Assembly: GCF_000235425.2 (NCBI RefSeq)
Contig: NZ_KI912266.1
Span: forward strand, 3,353,671 to 3,417,670
Direction of reading: 5' to 3'
Source: Pseudofrankia saprophytica
GTDB lineage: Bacteria; Actinomycetota; Actinomycetes; Frankiales; Frankiaceae
Length of the DNA: 64,000 nucleotides
Below the pieces are notes generated by a model that saw only the letters and a list, made by a program, of their open reading frames with translations, made no database searches and was not told where the DNA came from. Positions 17,106 through 27,117 of the stretch are shown here, one piece after another; the first letter of the stretch is position 1; each line of letters opens with the position of its first letter. A program made the position numbers and the translations under genes.

Positions 17106-17600
17106 TCATAGTCGCCACAGCCGCTCCGTTCCGTCCTCGCTGGCGCCGGCGAGCGTGTGTCCATCGGGCGCGAGGGCCACTGACCACACCCGGTCGGTGT
17201 GGCCGGCGAGGGGCCGGCCGAGTGGACACGGCCGGGTCGGCCTGAATACGTCCCACGCGCGCATCGTGCGGTCGGTGCCGGCGGCGGTGAGGGCGCGTCC
17301 GTCCGGAGCGAACGCCGTCGTCGGCACCGGGCCGGTATGTCCGGTGAGCGGTCCTCCCAGGGGCTGTGGCAGGGACGGGTTGGACACGTCCCACGGCCGT
17401 GCTGTGCCGTCGACGTTGGCACTGGTGAGGGTGCGTCCGCATGACCCGAATGCCACCGATCCCACCAGGTCGGTGTGGCCGATGAGAGGCTGTGTGCGGG
17501 TGGGGCCGGACACAGCCCGCAGCCACACCGTGCCGTTGGTACTTGTGCTGGCCAGGGCGTCCATCCGGTACGAACGTCACCGCCAACGCCCAGGCGCCAT
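17106..17600 (-). pseudogene. WD40-repeat protein C-terminal remnant
   Basis: Three WD40 repeats are readable on the minus strand. Each starts with GHTD or GHTG and ends with a WD-like dipeptide: GHTDLVGSVAF to ARPWDV, GHTGPVPTTAF to MRAWDV, and GHTDRVWSVAL to ERLWRL. Upstream, AVTFVPDGR of the preceding repeat lies in another frame, so a frameshift occurs near 17565. A full WD40 propeller needs about seven repeats. This is the 3' end of a decayed gene, possibly a WD40-fused kinase or ATPase of actinobacterial type. Confidence 0.6.
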
Positions 17601-19032
17601 GGCAGGTCAAGGGTCGGCCGCGGCGCTTCAGCCGGGCGCGGCGAGACGCACCAAGTGGTCGAGAATTTTGCGCTTCACGCGGTCGGCTGAAGAAATCCCA
17701 GCCCTCTGCGCCTCCTCTTGGTGCCGTGACCGTCGCAGCTCCAATCTCCGCGCTGGTCCCTGTCGGCTCCGCTTCATCCCGCCGCAGACTCCCCGGCGGC
17801 CAATGAATGCCGCCCGCGCGGGCTCGGGTTCCGATGTCCTGGACGAGACGCGGCAGCCTGGTGGTGCGACAAAATAAGTTCCGCTCCGGCCTGGGAGGCT
17901 GGGCCGAGGATGTCTCGCGTCGAGCCACACCCAGGTGATCTTGGTGATGCCTTTTCGTCCGAGGGCTTCGTGGCCGGCGGGCGACGTATTCGATGGTGGA
18001 GTGGCCCGCTGTCCGGAGGGGCCGTTTGCAGAAGGATCTACGGGAGAGATCGGAGCCAACTGTCCGAAGCGGGTCTCGGGAGCGGCTCGGCGTCAGCAAC
18101 GGCCGAACCGTAGGCGGGAAATCTCCCCGCGGGTGCCTGGGTGATGTGGACAGGGGTCAAGAAGCGGATGCCCGGGATGGCCGAGGCGGCCCGCGCTGAT
18201 GTCGGCGGAAGGTTGGCGTCGAGGAGGTGGACAACGACCGGGGTGAACCAGTTCTAGACGGGGCGGCTGGTATCGCCGATGCCGGTGGTGCTGCCTCCAC
18301 GCGCACGGCTGGTGCGGAAACTCTGCGGTTGCGCTCCCGGCCATGGCCACGCGGACACGTGTGGCTGTCGCCGCGACGGCGCCTTCGAGGGCCATCCGAG
18401 TGGTCGGGGCAGGGCCGGTTCCGCCTCCTTCGCCGTCTTCCGTCGCCGACCTGTCCACCAGCAGCACAAGACCTCCCAGTATTTGAATGTGGAGCGGGAG
18501 TTGGGCGTGGCGAGTCAGAGATGCCTGACGTCCAGCGGCCAACCCGGGGTCGACTCCGGAAGAAGCTGCGCGGAGACACAGCTCACGGGGTCGGACGGGG
18601 CTCGGGGCCTGCCGTCCGCATGTTGTCAATGGGGACAGACCGTAGGTGCTAGACGCCCAGTTTGCAAGTAAATACTCACTGACATGAATCCGAGCAGTCA
18701 CCTCGCCGCGCCCGTCGCCTCGACCAGGGGAAATTACTCAATGTAACTATCTGGTAACGGGGCATGGTGACTCTGGGGCGCCAGTTGATCTCATCGCTCG
18801 CTTGTAAGCCGTGCCCGGCCGCCGCGATCATCCGGCGACCGCCCTGAGGCGGCGGCGGGACATCGGGAGTCACCCGGACCGGCGAAGGCGGCGAACGGCT
18901 CGCCTGGCCGCCGAGGCCGGGCCGTTCCTGGGACCGTGGCGCCCGCCGCAATCGATTGAGCGAGGTTGGAGCGCCTATGTTCAGAGGGCGGACGGCCACA
19001 GCCAAACGGCAGCGGTCGCCAACCGACGTCAC
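17601..19032. other. Long non-coding or decayed stretch
   Basis: About 1.4 kb without a convincing gene. Frames on both strands are short, arginine/proline-rich and lack family motifs. A minus-strand stretch around 18150-18260 reads somewhat protein-like (IPGIRFLTPVHI) but is too short to assign. The stretch probably continues the decay zone that starts at 10.6 kb. Confidence 0.4.
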
Positions 19033-19061
19033 TTGACCATTATTTGACGGTTGTCTACTGT
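19033..19061 (+). promoter_or_regulatory. Sigma70-like promoter for a leaderless TetR transcript
   Basis: TTGACC (19033-19038) and TACTGT (19056-19061) are separated by 17 bp. The chosen ATG at 19069 lies 7 nt after the -10 box, where transcription would begin, so a leaderless mRNA is predicted. Confidence 0.6.
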
Positions 19062-19068
19062 CGGGCGC

Positions 19069-19695
19069 ATGCAGGGCGAGCCGTTACCAAGCGGGCACAG
19101 CCAGGACAGGCGGGTGCAGCGCTCCCGAGCGGCGTTGATGGCCGCCGCGGTGCGGCTGGTGTCCGAGCGTGGTACGACCGCCATCTCGGTCACCGACCTT
19201 GCCGAAACGGCGAACGTCAGCCGGCAGCTCGTCTACCTGCAGTTCGGCGACCGCGACACGCTCCTTGTTGAAGCCGCCGCCGACCTGGTCAGACGAGAGG
19301 TTCTGCCGCAGATCTCGGACGGTCCCGAGGTCTCCAGGGCGCTGGCATCGGCGCGGCACTTCGCTGCGCATCGTTCCTTCTACCGGGCGATGCTGACGGG
19401 GTCATGCACCTTCGCGATAGCCAGGGAGCTCACCACGCTCTTCAGCGATCTACAGCGAATGGCTGTGCGCACTCTGTTCGGTGACCTGGACCCAGCCACG
19501 GCCGAGCACCTGGCCACGTTCTTCGTCGGCGGCTCCGGCGCAGTCATCAACGACTGGCTGATCAACGGCGCCGAGCCGCTCGATCCCGAAGACCTAGCGA
19601 ACAGTCTGCTCGGCGTCTTCTCCGTCTTCGCCGGCATCTACCAGCGACAGCCGGAGGTGGCTCCGCTGTCGGCCGCGCCGCACCAGCCCGACTGA
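19069..19695 (+). CDS. TetR-type transcriptional regulator
   Basis: With the ATG at 19069 the protein has 208 residues; a TTG at 19051 overlaps the promoter and is less likely. The N-terminal helix-turn-helix is typical: ALMAAAVRLVSERGTTAISV, then TDLAETANVSRQLVYLQFGD (about 24-66). The C-terminal helices form an unassigned ligand pocket. The MMPL transporter gene starts 576 bp downstream on the same strand and is a plausible target, but the gap makes co-transcription unlikely. A hairpin follows the stop codon. Confidence 0.88.
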   Translation: MQGEPLPSGHSQDRRVQRSRAALMAAAVRLVSERGTTAISVTDLAETANVSRQLVYLQFGDRDTLLVEAAADLVRREVLPQISDGPEVSRALASARHFAAHRSFYRAMLTGSCTFAIARELTTLFSDLQRMAVRTLFGDLDPATAEHLATFFVGGSGAVINDWLINGAEPLDPEDLANSLLGVFSVFAGIYQRQPEVAPLSAAPHQPD

Positions 19696-19700
19696 CCAAC

Positions 19701-19723
19701 GGCGCGAAGGCGGCCTTCTCGCC
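19701..19723 (+). terminator. Hairpin after the TetR gene
   Basis: GGCG-C-GAAGG, loop CGG, CCTTC-T-CGCC starts 6 nt after the stop codon. It is a 9-bp stem with one mismatch and no T-run, like many actinobacterial terminators. Confidence 0.5.
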
Positions 19724-20271
19724 CCGACGGCCGGCCCGAAGCCCACCACGACGGCACCGTTGTCCGCGGCGACCGAAACACCCCCAGGTATTTGCAGGCG
19801 GTCCTCGGCTCGGCCGCCACGATCAAGGCCGGATTCGCCCTGTCCTCGACCGCGTCACCCTGATCGCCTATGTCCGAGCAATCATGCATCCTTTATACAC
19901 CCCTGCGTGGCCGCGTGATCTTTCGTCGCGCCCCAGCGAGTCTGGCGAAACGGCAGGTGTCGCGATGCGTCTGCCTGGACGGTTTCACGGACCAGTTCGT
20001 CCCCGACATTCGGATAGCCGATCCGGGCGTAGCCTCAGGCCGCCGAGTCGGGCTTTCCCGCAGGCTGGGCCACGAGCAGGTCCTCAGGCCATTTCTGGCT
20101 CGATTGGTGGGGGCGAGCGTTCGTACCGACTGCCTTGGCGTGTCCGCTGTCGCCTGCCCATGCCCGCTGCCTGGGCAGCATCACCCTGGACGGACCGGAT
20201 GGGCAGGTGCGGCCACACTCGGGGTCTGCCGACCCTGGTCCAAGACGGCGTTTTGGACTATTTTGTCGTAA
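19724..20271. other. Intergenic stretch before the MMPL gene
   Basis: No convincing gene. A short plus-strand frame around 19740-19860 reads protein-like (YLQAVLGSAATIKAGFALSS) and may be a gene fragment. A TATTTT hexamer around 20258 could be the -10 element of the MMPL gene. Confidence 0.4.
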
Positions 20272-22611
20272 ATGTGGCGAAACCGTGGCTTTGCTTCTGC
20301 TGGGCGCATGCTTTTCGCTGGGCTCTGTGCCCGTCACCGCTGGGTGATCGTCGGGTTGTGGGCCGTTTGCCTGGTGACGCTTGTTCTCCTCGCGCGCGCG
20401 CAGGGCGCCCGCTTCAACACCGACGTCGCCGTTGCGGGCAGTGACTCCGCGCGTGCCCTCGACCTCGCGAGTCGGGCGCTGGGTGGTACAGGCATACCGG
20501 ACACCGAGTCGGTGGTGCTGCACGCCCGTCACGGAACTGTCGACGATCCGCTGGTACGGACACAGGTTGCCGCGATGGTGGCGCAACTGAGCAAGGTGCC
20601 GAAGGTCGCTGGGGTGGTCGACCCGTTCTCCCCGGCGGGCGCGGTCGTCCTCGGCGTCGACCCGGTAAGCACGAACCGGCGCACCGCGGTCGTCTCGGTG
20701 ATCGTGAAGGGTTCGGCGTTGCACCCCGACCGGGCCACGGCGGGGCGCCTCGTCGCCACGGCGCGGGCCTACGATGGGCCAAATCTGCAAGTCGAGGTCG
20801 CCGGCCCGGATGCTACAGCCGTAAACGCCACGGCCATCTCTCCGTGGCCGATTCTCATCGCGCTCGCGGCTGCCCTGCTGCTGCTCGGCGCTACCCTGCG
20901 TTCCCGCGGCGCGGTCGCCGTCTGCGCCGTGACCACCTCCGTCGCCACCGTGACGGCACTGGCGATCGCCGTGTTGCTCTCCCACGCGACGACGATGACG
21001 TTGTACGCGCCGCTGCTCGCGGCCGTCGTCGCGGCCGGAACCAGCCTGGGCGGGGCCGTCGTCGTCGTGCACCGAGCCCAGTCCTGGCTGCGGGAGGGGG
21101 CCGCCGCGCTCGAGGCGGTGACGCGGGCCGCCGCGCAGGCCGGCTTCGCGATCGCCTGCGGCGGCTTCTGCGTCACGCTGGCGATGGACGGCGTCGTGGC
21201 ACTGGGCCTGCCTTTCTTCAACGGCGTCGCGCTCGGCTCCGCCGCCGCCGGGACGGCGACCGGCCTGGTGATCCTCACCCTGCTCCCGGCGCTGCTGGCG
21301 ATCTGCGGACCACGGCTGCTCGGCTGGACAGAACGACATCACCTGACGACCAGCGGCCGTGGCCTGCGCCACCCGCCGGGGCTGCGGGCATGGTGGGCCG
21401 ACTGGGTGCATCGCCGCCCGCGGGTCGCCGCCTGCGCCGCGGGCCTTGTGCTGCTCGCGCTCGCCGCGCCGGCGTTGACCCTCAAGCTCGGCGGCGCCGA
21501 CGACGGCGCCGAATCGACATCGTCGACGACTCGGCGGGCGTACGACCTGCTCAGCACCGACTACTTTCCGGGGCTCAACGGACCGATGCTCGTCACCGTC
21601 GACCTCGGCCGCGCCCCGTCGGCGGTGTCCCCCGACGCCGTCGCGGCCGCGCTCGCCAAGGATCCCGGGGTCGCGCGGGCGGCGGTGAACCTGAACAACG
21701 CGCAAGTGGGAGTCGCCGTGATCCGTGTCTTCCCGACGGCCGGCCCGCGCTCGCCGGAGGCCACCGCCCTGCTGCACCGGCTACGCGGCCAGGTCATCCC
21801 ACGCGTACTGGCCGGCACCGGCTCCCGGGCCTACATCGGCGGTTCCACCGCCCTGTTCGTCGACATGGCGGCGAACTTCCACGGCGCGACAACCGGGTTC
21901 CTCGCGGTGGTCCTCCTCACGGTGCTCGGATGCGGGCTCCTCATGCTGCGATCGGCGACGATCGCGGCCGCCCTGGCACTCACCAGCGCCCTCGCGATTC
22001 TCGCCGCTGCTGGCGTCCTCGCCCTGCTGTTCCAGACCAACCTCGTCACCCGGACCCTGGGACTGGCGACCGGGCCGGTCGAACCCTCACTGCTGGTCAT
22101 CGTCCTGGTCGCCGTGTTCGGCCTGCTCCCGGGCCTGAACCTCAGCCTGCTCGACCGACTCACCCAGCCCCCCGGCCCCAACCGTGGCGGACAAGCCCGT
22201 CACCGCCGCGACGCGACCGGCCCCGTCCGGCTCGGCCACGCCGACGTCGGCCACGTCATGCTCACCATGAACCTCGTGATGCTGTTCCTCTTCGCTGCGG
22301 TCGCCGCACAGCCGGCACGCATGATGAAGGTCATCGGATGCGGCCTCGCCGCCGGTGTCGCCATCGACGCGTTCGTGCTGCGGGCAACTTTGCTGCCCGC
22401 GCTTCTCCACCTGCACACACCACAACCGAGCGCCCGCCGCGGATCCAGCCGGCGCCGAGACGTGCCGGACCTCGACTGGACACAGTCGCCGGTTGGCGGG
22501 CCCCCCGACCAGGCCGGCGCCGCATGGGACAGCTCCGAGACCGCGACAGCGCCGTTCCAGTCCCGGCCTGACGCATCGCGTCAGGCAACGCCGCGACCAA
22601 CCAGGCGGTGA
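20272..22611 (+). CDS. MMPL-family RND transporter
   Basis: This 779-residue membrane protein shows the duplicated MMPL layout. It has an N-terminal transmembrane helix (HRWVIVGLWAVCLVTLVLLA) and an extracytoplasmic porter domain. A block of helices follows (about 190-345), then a second helix and porter domain, and a last helix block (about 540-720) with MMKVIGCGLAAGVAIDAFVLR, the conserved C-terminal MMPL signature. Such proteins export lipids or lipophilic compounds by proton motive force. The start may instead be ATG 20308. The last 50 residues are hydrophilic. The TetR gene upstream may regulate it. Confidence 0.9.
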   Translation: MWRNRGFASAGRMLFAGLCARHRWVIVGLWAVCLVTLVLLARAQGARFNTDVAVAGSDSARALDLASRALGGTGIPDTESVVLHARHGTVDDPLVRTQVAAMVAQLSKVPKVAGVVDPFSPAGAVVLGVDPVSTNRRTAVVSVIVKGSALHPDRATAGRLVATARAYDGPNLQVEVAGPDATAVNATAISPWPILIALAAALLLLGATLRSRGAVAVCAVTTSVATVTALAIAVLLSHATTMTLYAPLLAAVVAAGTSLGGAVVVVHRAQSWLREGAAALEAVTRAAAQAGFAIACGGFCVTLAMDGVVALGLPFFNGVALGSAAAGTATGLVILTLLPALLAICGPRLLGWTERHHLTTSGRGLRHPPGLRAWWADWVHRRPRVAACAAGLVLLALAAPALTLKLGGADDGAESTSSTTRRAYDLLSTDYFPGLNGPMLVTVDLGRAPSAVSPDAVAAALAKDPGVARAAVNLNNAQVGVAVIRVFPTAGPRSPEATALLHRLRGQVIPRVLAGTGSRAYIGGSTALFVDMAANFHGATTGFLAVVLLTVLGCGLLMLRSATIAAALALTSALAILAAAGVLALLFQTNLVTRTLGLATGPVEPSLLVIVLVAVFGLLPGLNLSLLDRLTQPPGPNRGGQARHRRDATGPVRLGHADVGHVMLTMNLVMLFLFAAVAAQPARMMKVIGCGLAAGVAIDAFVLRATLLPALLHLHTPQPSARRGSSRRRDVPDLDWTQSPVGGPPDQAGAAWDSSETATAPFQSRPDASRQATPRPTRR

Positions 22612-22780
22612 CCAGTCGCCCACACGAGGTACCAGGCAGTAGGCGCGGCGGATGGCCAGGCGGGAAATCCTGCTCTGCGATGTGTTCAACGCCGACCCGG
22701 AATGTGTCGCTCACGGTCGCCGTCCCACGCTCTACGGCGACCGGCCGCGCTGCTGGGGCGCGGCGGTTGGGTGGTCGGGA

Positions 22781-23650
22781 TCAGGGTTTGCGGGCGACGC
22801 CGCCATAGCCGCCGATCACCGTGTCCGACGGCGGCGCCAGGTCGGGATGCCAACGGTCGAGGGCGACCACGCCGGGCTCAAGGAGATCGTGTCCGGCGAA
22901 CAGACGGGTGATCTGGTGGTGATCGCGGGCGACCATCGGGATGCCGCGCTGCTGGTACGCCGCCGCGACGGTGTCCAAGGCGGGGTCAAGATCGTTGGCG
23001 ATGTGTGTGATGGTCAGGTAGCTGCCCGCCGGCAGCCGCTCCATCAGGGAACATACGATGTCGAAGGCCTCGGTATCGTCGGGAATGAAGTGCAGAATCG
23101 CGATGAGCGAGAGAGCGACGGGCTCGGTGAGATCCAGGGTGGACTGGAGAAGATCGGATACCAGAATCGCCGCCGGATCGCGAAGATCGGCGTCGATATA
23201 GACAGTCCGACCCGCCGGATCGCTGGTCAGGAGGGCTCTGGCGTGTGTGAGCACGATCGGGTCGTCGTCGACGTATACAACCCTAGCCTCCGGCGTGACA
23301 GCCTGGACGACCTCATGCAGGTTCGGCGAGGTGGGAATTCCGGTACCGATATCCAGAAACTGCCGTACCCCGCGCTTGGCGGCGAGGTGGTGCGCGACGC
23401 GGGTCATGAACGCCCGATTCGCCCGGGAGGTCACCGGCGCGTTCGGATAGATGGAGAGGATCTCCTGCGCCGCCTCCCGGTCGGCCGGATAGTTGGTCTT
23501 GCCTCCGAGGAAGTAGTCGTACATCCTCGCGGTGTGCGCGACATCTACGTGCAGGTCAACAGGCGGCGCACTCCTTGAGATGACGGAGCCGTGCAGGGAA
23601 CTCCGCCTGGACACCTCGGTCGACTCGTCTGTCCTGTCCGGCTCGGTCAC
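22781..23650 (-). CDS. DUF574 (Methyltransf_19) SAM-dependent methyltransferase
   Basis: The 289 residues match the actinobacterial DUF574 family: HVDVAHTARMYDYFLGGKTN near 35-54, NRAFMTRVAHHLA, then the SAM-binding FLDIGTGIPTSPN and VVYVDDDPIVL. Family members are mostly uncharacterised methyltransferases that occur in many copies in actinomycetes. The start is GTG at 23650. The gene stands alone on the minus strand beside the 3' end of the MMPL gene, with no evident partner. Confidence 0.9.
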   Translation of the reverse strand: MTEPDRTDESTEVSRRSSLHGSVISRSAPPVDLHVDVAHTARMYDYFLGGKTNYPADREAAQEILSIYPNAPVTSRANRAFMTRVAHHLAAKRGVRQFLDIGTGIPTSPNLHEVVQAVTPEARVVYVDDDPIVLTHARALLTSDPAGRTVYIDADLRDPAAILVSDLLQSTLDLTEPVALSLIAILHFIPDDTEAFDIVCSLMERLPAGSYLTITHIANDLDPALDTVAAAYQQRGIPMVARDHHQITRLFAGHDLLEPGVVALDRWHPDLAPPSDTVIGGYGGVARKP

Positions 23651-24097
23651 GGCCCCCGCCCCTCACCCAGCGGGCAGCCTCCTGCCACCGCGCCACCCTC
23701 ACAAACGTTATCTTCCTGCCAGCTTGTACCACTACCAGGCCCATCCTCCCGGCCGCCACAGCCCGCCTCGGTTACCCGCAGCCCGGACGACGGCAGGCAG
23801 GCCTGAGCCCACCCGGGCCGCACGACGGTCCCGCCGGCCGGCGGGGAGATCTCCAGGCGAAATTTCTCGAACCTCGACGGACACCGCCTGTGTAGCTGGG
23901 AGTCGGTTCCACCTGTCGACGTGACCGAGGGTGTGACCGGCCAGCGGACGTCGCAGCACGGTCGGGCCACCCGCCCGCGGAGGCGCAGCTCCCACGATCG
24001 CCCTCCAGGCGTAGCAGCGCGAACGCGACGAGCAGAGCCGGCCCTTGCTGATGGGCCGCCTTGTGCCCGCCGCACGAGTGGGATCAGGAGCAACTCT
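23651..24097. other. Divergent intergenic region
   Basis: It separates the minus-strand methyltransferase gene from the plus-strand DUF6941-like gene and should contain both promoters. I saw no clear operator or RNA gene. Confidence 0.4.
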
Positions 24098-24559
24098 GTG
24101 AAGCTCACCATGATCCTCTGCGATGCCGCCCAGGTCGCGGAGGGCAAGCTGAACGTCATCGGTGGCGGCTGGAACCTCATCGGACCGCTGCCTGCCCCGT
24201 CCGCCCTCGGCATCAGGATCGAGGTGCCCTGGGACAGGGCGAACTCGCCGTTCACGCTGCGCCTCGAGCTACATGATCAGGACGACGAGCCCGTCATGCA
24301 GCCGGGGCCGACCGGGCCTCAGACGGTGCAGATCGAAGCGGTCATGGAGGTGGGTCGACCCCCCGGGCCTGACCGAGGGCTCCCCTTGCAGATCCCACTA
24401 GCGATCACCGTACCGCCCCTGACACTGGCCATGGGCAAGCGCTACCGATGGGAGGCGACCATGGTCGGCGAGCCGGAACGCGACGACCGGAACGTCAGCT
24501 TCCAGACCAGGCCAGCAACGCCCCCGCCCACACCGCATGTCAGCGGACCGGACGACTGA
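24098..24559 (+). CDS. Small DUF6941-like protein
   Basis: The GTG at 24098 with a CAGGAG ribosome site gives 153 residues; the frame is open further upstream without coding character. The opening KLTMILCDAAQVAEGKLNVI followed by GGGWNLIGP is typical of a small actinobacterial family (DUF6941). Members are predicted to be beta-rich and have no known function. The remainder alternates hydrophobic residues consistent with beta strands and ends in a proline-rich tail. No neighbour indicates a function. Confidence 0.7.
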   Translation: MKLTMILCDAAQVAEGKLNVIGGGWNLIGPLPAPSALGIRIEVPWDRANSPFTLRLELHDQDDEPVMQPGPTGPQTVQIEAVMEVGRPPGPDRGLPLQIPLAITVPPLTLAMGKRYRWEATMVGEPERDDRNVSFQTRPATPPPTPHVSGPDD

Positions 24560-24599
24560 ATCACGAGCACCTCACGACGGCACAGACCTCCGCCGCGAT

Positions 24600-26246
24600 C
24601 TACTCCGGCCTTGAGAATCCCTGCACCAGGTCGGGGTGGTAGGCGACAAGTCTGCCCGCTCGTCCGCGTTTCGCCGCGTACATCGCCAGGTCGGCCTGGT
24701 GAAGCAGCGCGTCGGGGCTGGTTGGCCGCTGGTCGCGGTCGAGGGTGACCAGTCCGAGGCTGGCGTGGGGGGTGTAGGTCCGGCCGGCGAGCTGGCAGGG
24801 TGCCTGCATACGGGTCGCGAGGCGTTCGGCGACGCGGTACGGGTCTTCGGAGCCGGCGCCGTCGAGGATGACGGCGAACTCGTCGCCGCCCAGGCGGGCG
24901 ACCGTGTCGCTGGCGCGGATTCCTTCCCGTAGCCGCGCCGCGCTGATCCTCAGGAGCTCGTCACCTGCGGCGTGGCCGAGTGTGTCGTTGACCCGTTTGA
25001 AGTGGTCGAGATCCACGAACAGGACGGTGATGGGGTTCGACGGGCCGGTGGGCCCGCGGTCGGTGCCGGCCGTCTGGTTGATTGCCTGCTGCAGCCGCCG
25101 GGTGAACAGGGCCCGGTTCGCCAGACCGGTCAGCGAGTCGTGAAACGCCTGGTAGTGCAGCTGGCTCTCCCGCTCCTGAACTGTGGCTAGCAGGCGGGTG
25201 TTCTCGGCGATGGTGAACATCTGTCGCGTGAGCGCGAGCACCAGCAACAGGACCATGCCGTAGGTCTCGACCCGGTCGAGTGGCGCGCCGGCCGCCAGCC
25301 TGCCGAAGATCAACAGGCCTGCGGACGCGAGTACCACATAGGGCAGCACGGCGTGCGCCCACATGGCCCGCGGGCGCCGCGGTGGCGGGTCCTCCGGGTC
25401 CACCGTGTAGCGATCAGGCACGAGCGCGGCGAGCGCCATCAGCAGGATCGATGCGGTGAAGGGGATCAGGCTCCAGGCAGGGAGGTCCTGGTGGCCCTGG
25501 GCCTGACGGTAGACGAAGGTGCTGGTGGTGAGCCCGTAGATCAACAGGCCCGCCCCGAGCAAGGCCAGCGTGGACGGGGACGTCGGGCGGCGGAAGCTCG
25601 CGATCAGCAGGACGGCCACCGCGAGTATCAGTGACGCCACCTGCTGGATCAGGGAAAACACCACCACCGTGCCGCTCGGCGAGTGCGCGTCGGCGATCGT
25701 GCGCAGCATCGTCCCCCACTCCATGAGGACGACGGAGCCGACGATCAGCGCACAGTCCAGGATGATGATCGCGTGCCAGCGACGCGGACCACGGCTGCGG
25801 CCACCTCTGCTCTCGACGGGGTAGGTGGGCAGGCAGAGCAGGCCCGCCAGAGCGAGCCCGTAGAACACGTCAAGGAATAGATACGCCGACGAGTTGCGGG
25901 CAGCGAGCGAGCCGCCGCTGAGTAACGTCGCTGTGGTGATGAGGTTGGTTCCTGCCATGGCGATCGCCAGCACGCCAATGAGCCATCGCCATCGCCGGTC
26001 GCCGGCACGGGCGCGCCGCGCGCTCCACAGGCAGGCCACCGCGAGGGCCACCTCGGCGGCGAGGGTCACGAACATCCCCGCGATCAGCGCGGGCCCGGGA
26101 CTGAGTAGCGTCGCGAACGCGACCACCAGCCCGGTCAGGAGCGCGTAGCCCCACACCGCGCGCGAGAACAGCCGCGACGGGCGTTCCAAGCGGCCTTCAG
26201 GGCGCTGGAGGCCTGGTGCCGCGCTCCCGACGCGAAGCCCAACCAT
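24600..26246 (-). CDS. Membrane-bound GGDEF diguanylate cyclase
   Basis: The ATG at 26246 has an AGGGGGAG ribosome site; a GTG directly before it is the alternative. The 548 residues start with about eight to ten transmembrane helices (to about residue 320). A short coiled region and a GGDEF domain follow, with LTGLANRALF, VDLDHFKRVND and the intact active site ARLGGDEFAVIL near residue 450. RASD, five residues before GGDEF, is a complete inhibitory I-site, so c-di-GMP feedback is expected. No EAL domain is present. It should make c-di-GMP in response to an unknown membrane signal. Confidence 0.9.
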   Translation of the reverse strand: MVGLRVGSAAPGLQRPEGRLERPSRLFSRAVWGYALLTGLVVAFATLLSPGPALIAGMFVTLAAEVALAVACLWSARRARAGDRRWRWLIGVLAIAMAGTNLITTATLLSGGSLAARNSSAYLFLDVFYGLALAGLLCLPTYPVESRGGRSRGPRRWHAIIILDCALIVGSVVLMEWGTMLRTIADAHSPSGTVVVFSLIQQVASLILAVAVLLIASFRRPTSPSTLALLGAGLLIYGLTTSTFVYRQAQGHQDLPAWSLIPFTASILLMALAALVPDRYTVDPEDPPPRRPRAMWAHAVLPYVVLASAGLLIFGRLAAGAPLDRVETYGMVLLLVLALTRQMFTIAENTRLLATVQERESQLHYQAFHDSLTGLANRALFTRRLQQAINQTAGTDRGPTGPSNPITVLFVDLDHFKRVNDTLGHAAGDELLRISAARLREGIRASDTVARLGGDEFAVILDGAGSEDPYRVAERLATRMQAPCQLAGRTYTPHASLGLVTLDRDQRPTSPDALLHQADLAMYAAKRGRAGRLVAYHPDLVQGFSRPE

Positions 26247-26249
26247 CAC

Positions 26250-27117
26250 TCCCCCTAACCCAGCCTATCGGTCACCACCTTGGCTCGGACGGTGAACGCC
26301 TGCGACCTAATGCCCGCCATGGGTCATATCGGTGTGTATACCGCAGGCATGTAGAGGCACTCGGTGCCAGGCTTTCGGCGGCTTCGCGCCACGGCCGCGA
26401 GTCGTCGCTGCGATTCGCGCCGGAGATCATGCACAGGTACAACCTCTCGCTGATCCCGTCGTCATTGACGAGCTGCAGGGGGAGTACTCCGAGGCCTAGG
26501 AGACGGAGAAGGACCGGGCCGGGCCATCGGCAAGCTGGCCCGGATCGCCCGGCCCGGCGGCCGGCTTCATCCCGATCTACGCCTGCAAACGGCCGGACGC
26601 GAAGAGCGTGCCGACGAAACAGCGGAAAATCACCACCTTTCGTTAGACCGCCCAGGTCACGACAAGACGCGGTCGACATGGTGCTCGGCGACGGCAAGGC
26701 CGCAGCCGGCGCCCCGACCCGCCCGAAGACCACTCGGCGTGGATGTGATCATCACTAGCCCGGCGTCGTTCGTCACTGTCAAGGTCGACCTGGTCGACCG
26801 CCAGCGTTCGAGACCATCTACCAGCCCGGTCGTAAGCAGCGCCCTGTGGAACATCGTCGACAGGGCCGACGTCGCCGCCCGCCACACCGCTGCCCAGCAG
26901 GGCCGACCCGGGCCTTGTCACGACGAGTATGTGCGACTCGCCGTGACAGGTGACGAGCCTTCTGTTACCGGACGTCTTGCTCGACCTCATCGATCGGTGC
27001 CTGGTCCGGCTCGCGCGGCCGACCGCTGGACCTGTGGATGATCCAGGCCGTCTACAGATCTCAGCTATCGCACTGTTGGCTCGGGCTCTGGAGACGACGG
27101 GGTAGGTGGGCGCGCAG
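26250..27117. other. 868-bp stretch without recognisable genes
   Basis: Frames here are short and lack family motifs. A plus-strand phrase IPIYACKRPDAKSVPTKQRK around 26565-26630 and another near 26960-27040 look protein-like but cannot be assigned. It may be decayed coding sequence plus the promoter of the diguanylate cyclase gene. Confidence 0.4.

Noticed and set aside
17628-18701. Several overlapping open frames of 140-370 codons
   Set aside because: All have biased Arg/Pro/Ser composition, no motifs, and conflict with each other; no gene can be supported.
20035-21777. 580-codon minus-strand frame
   Set aside because: Shadow of the MMPL gene; the product is charged low-complexity sequence.
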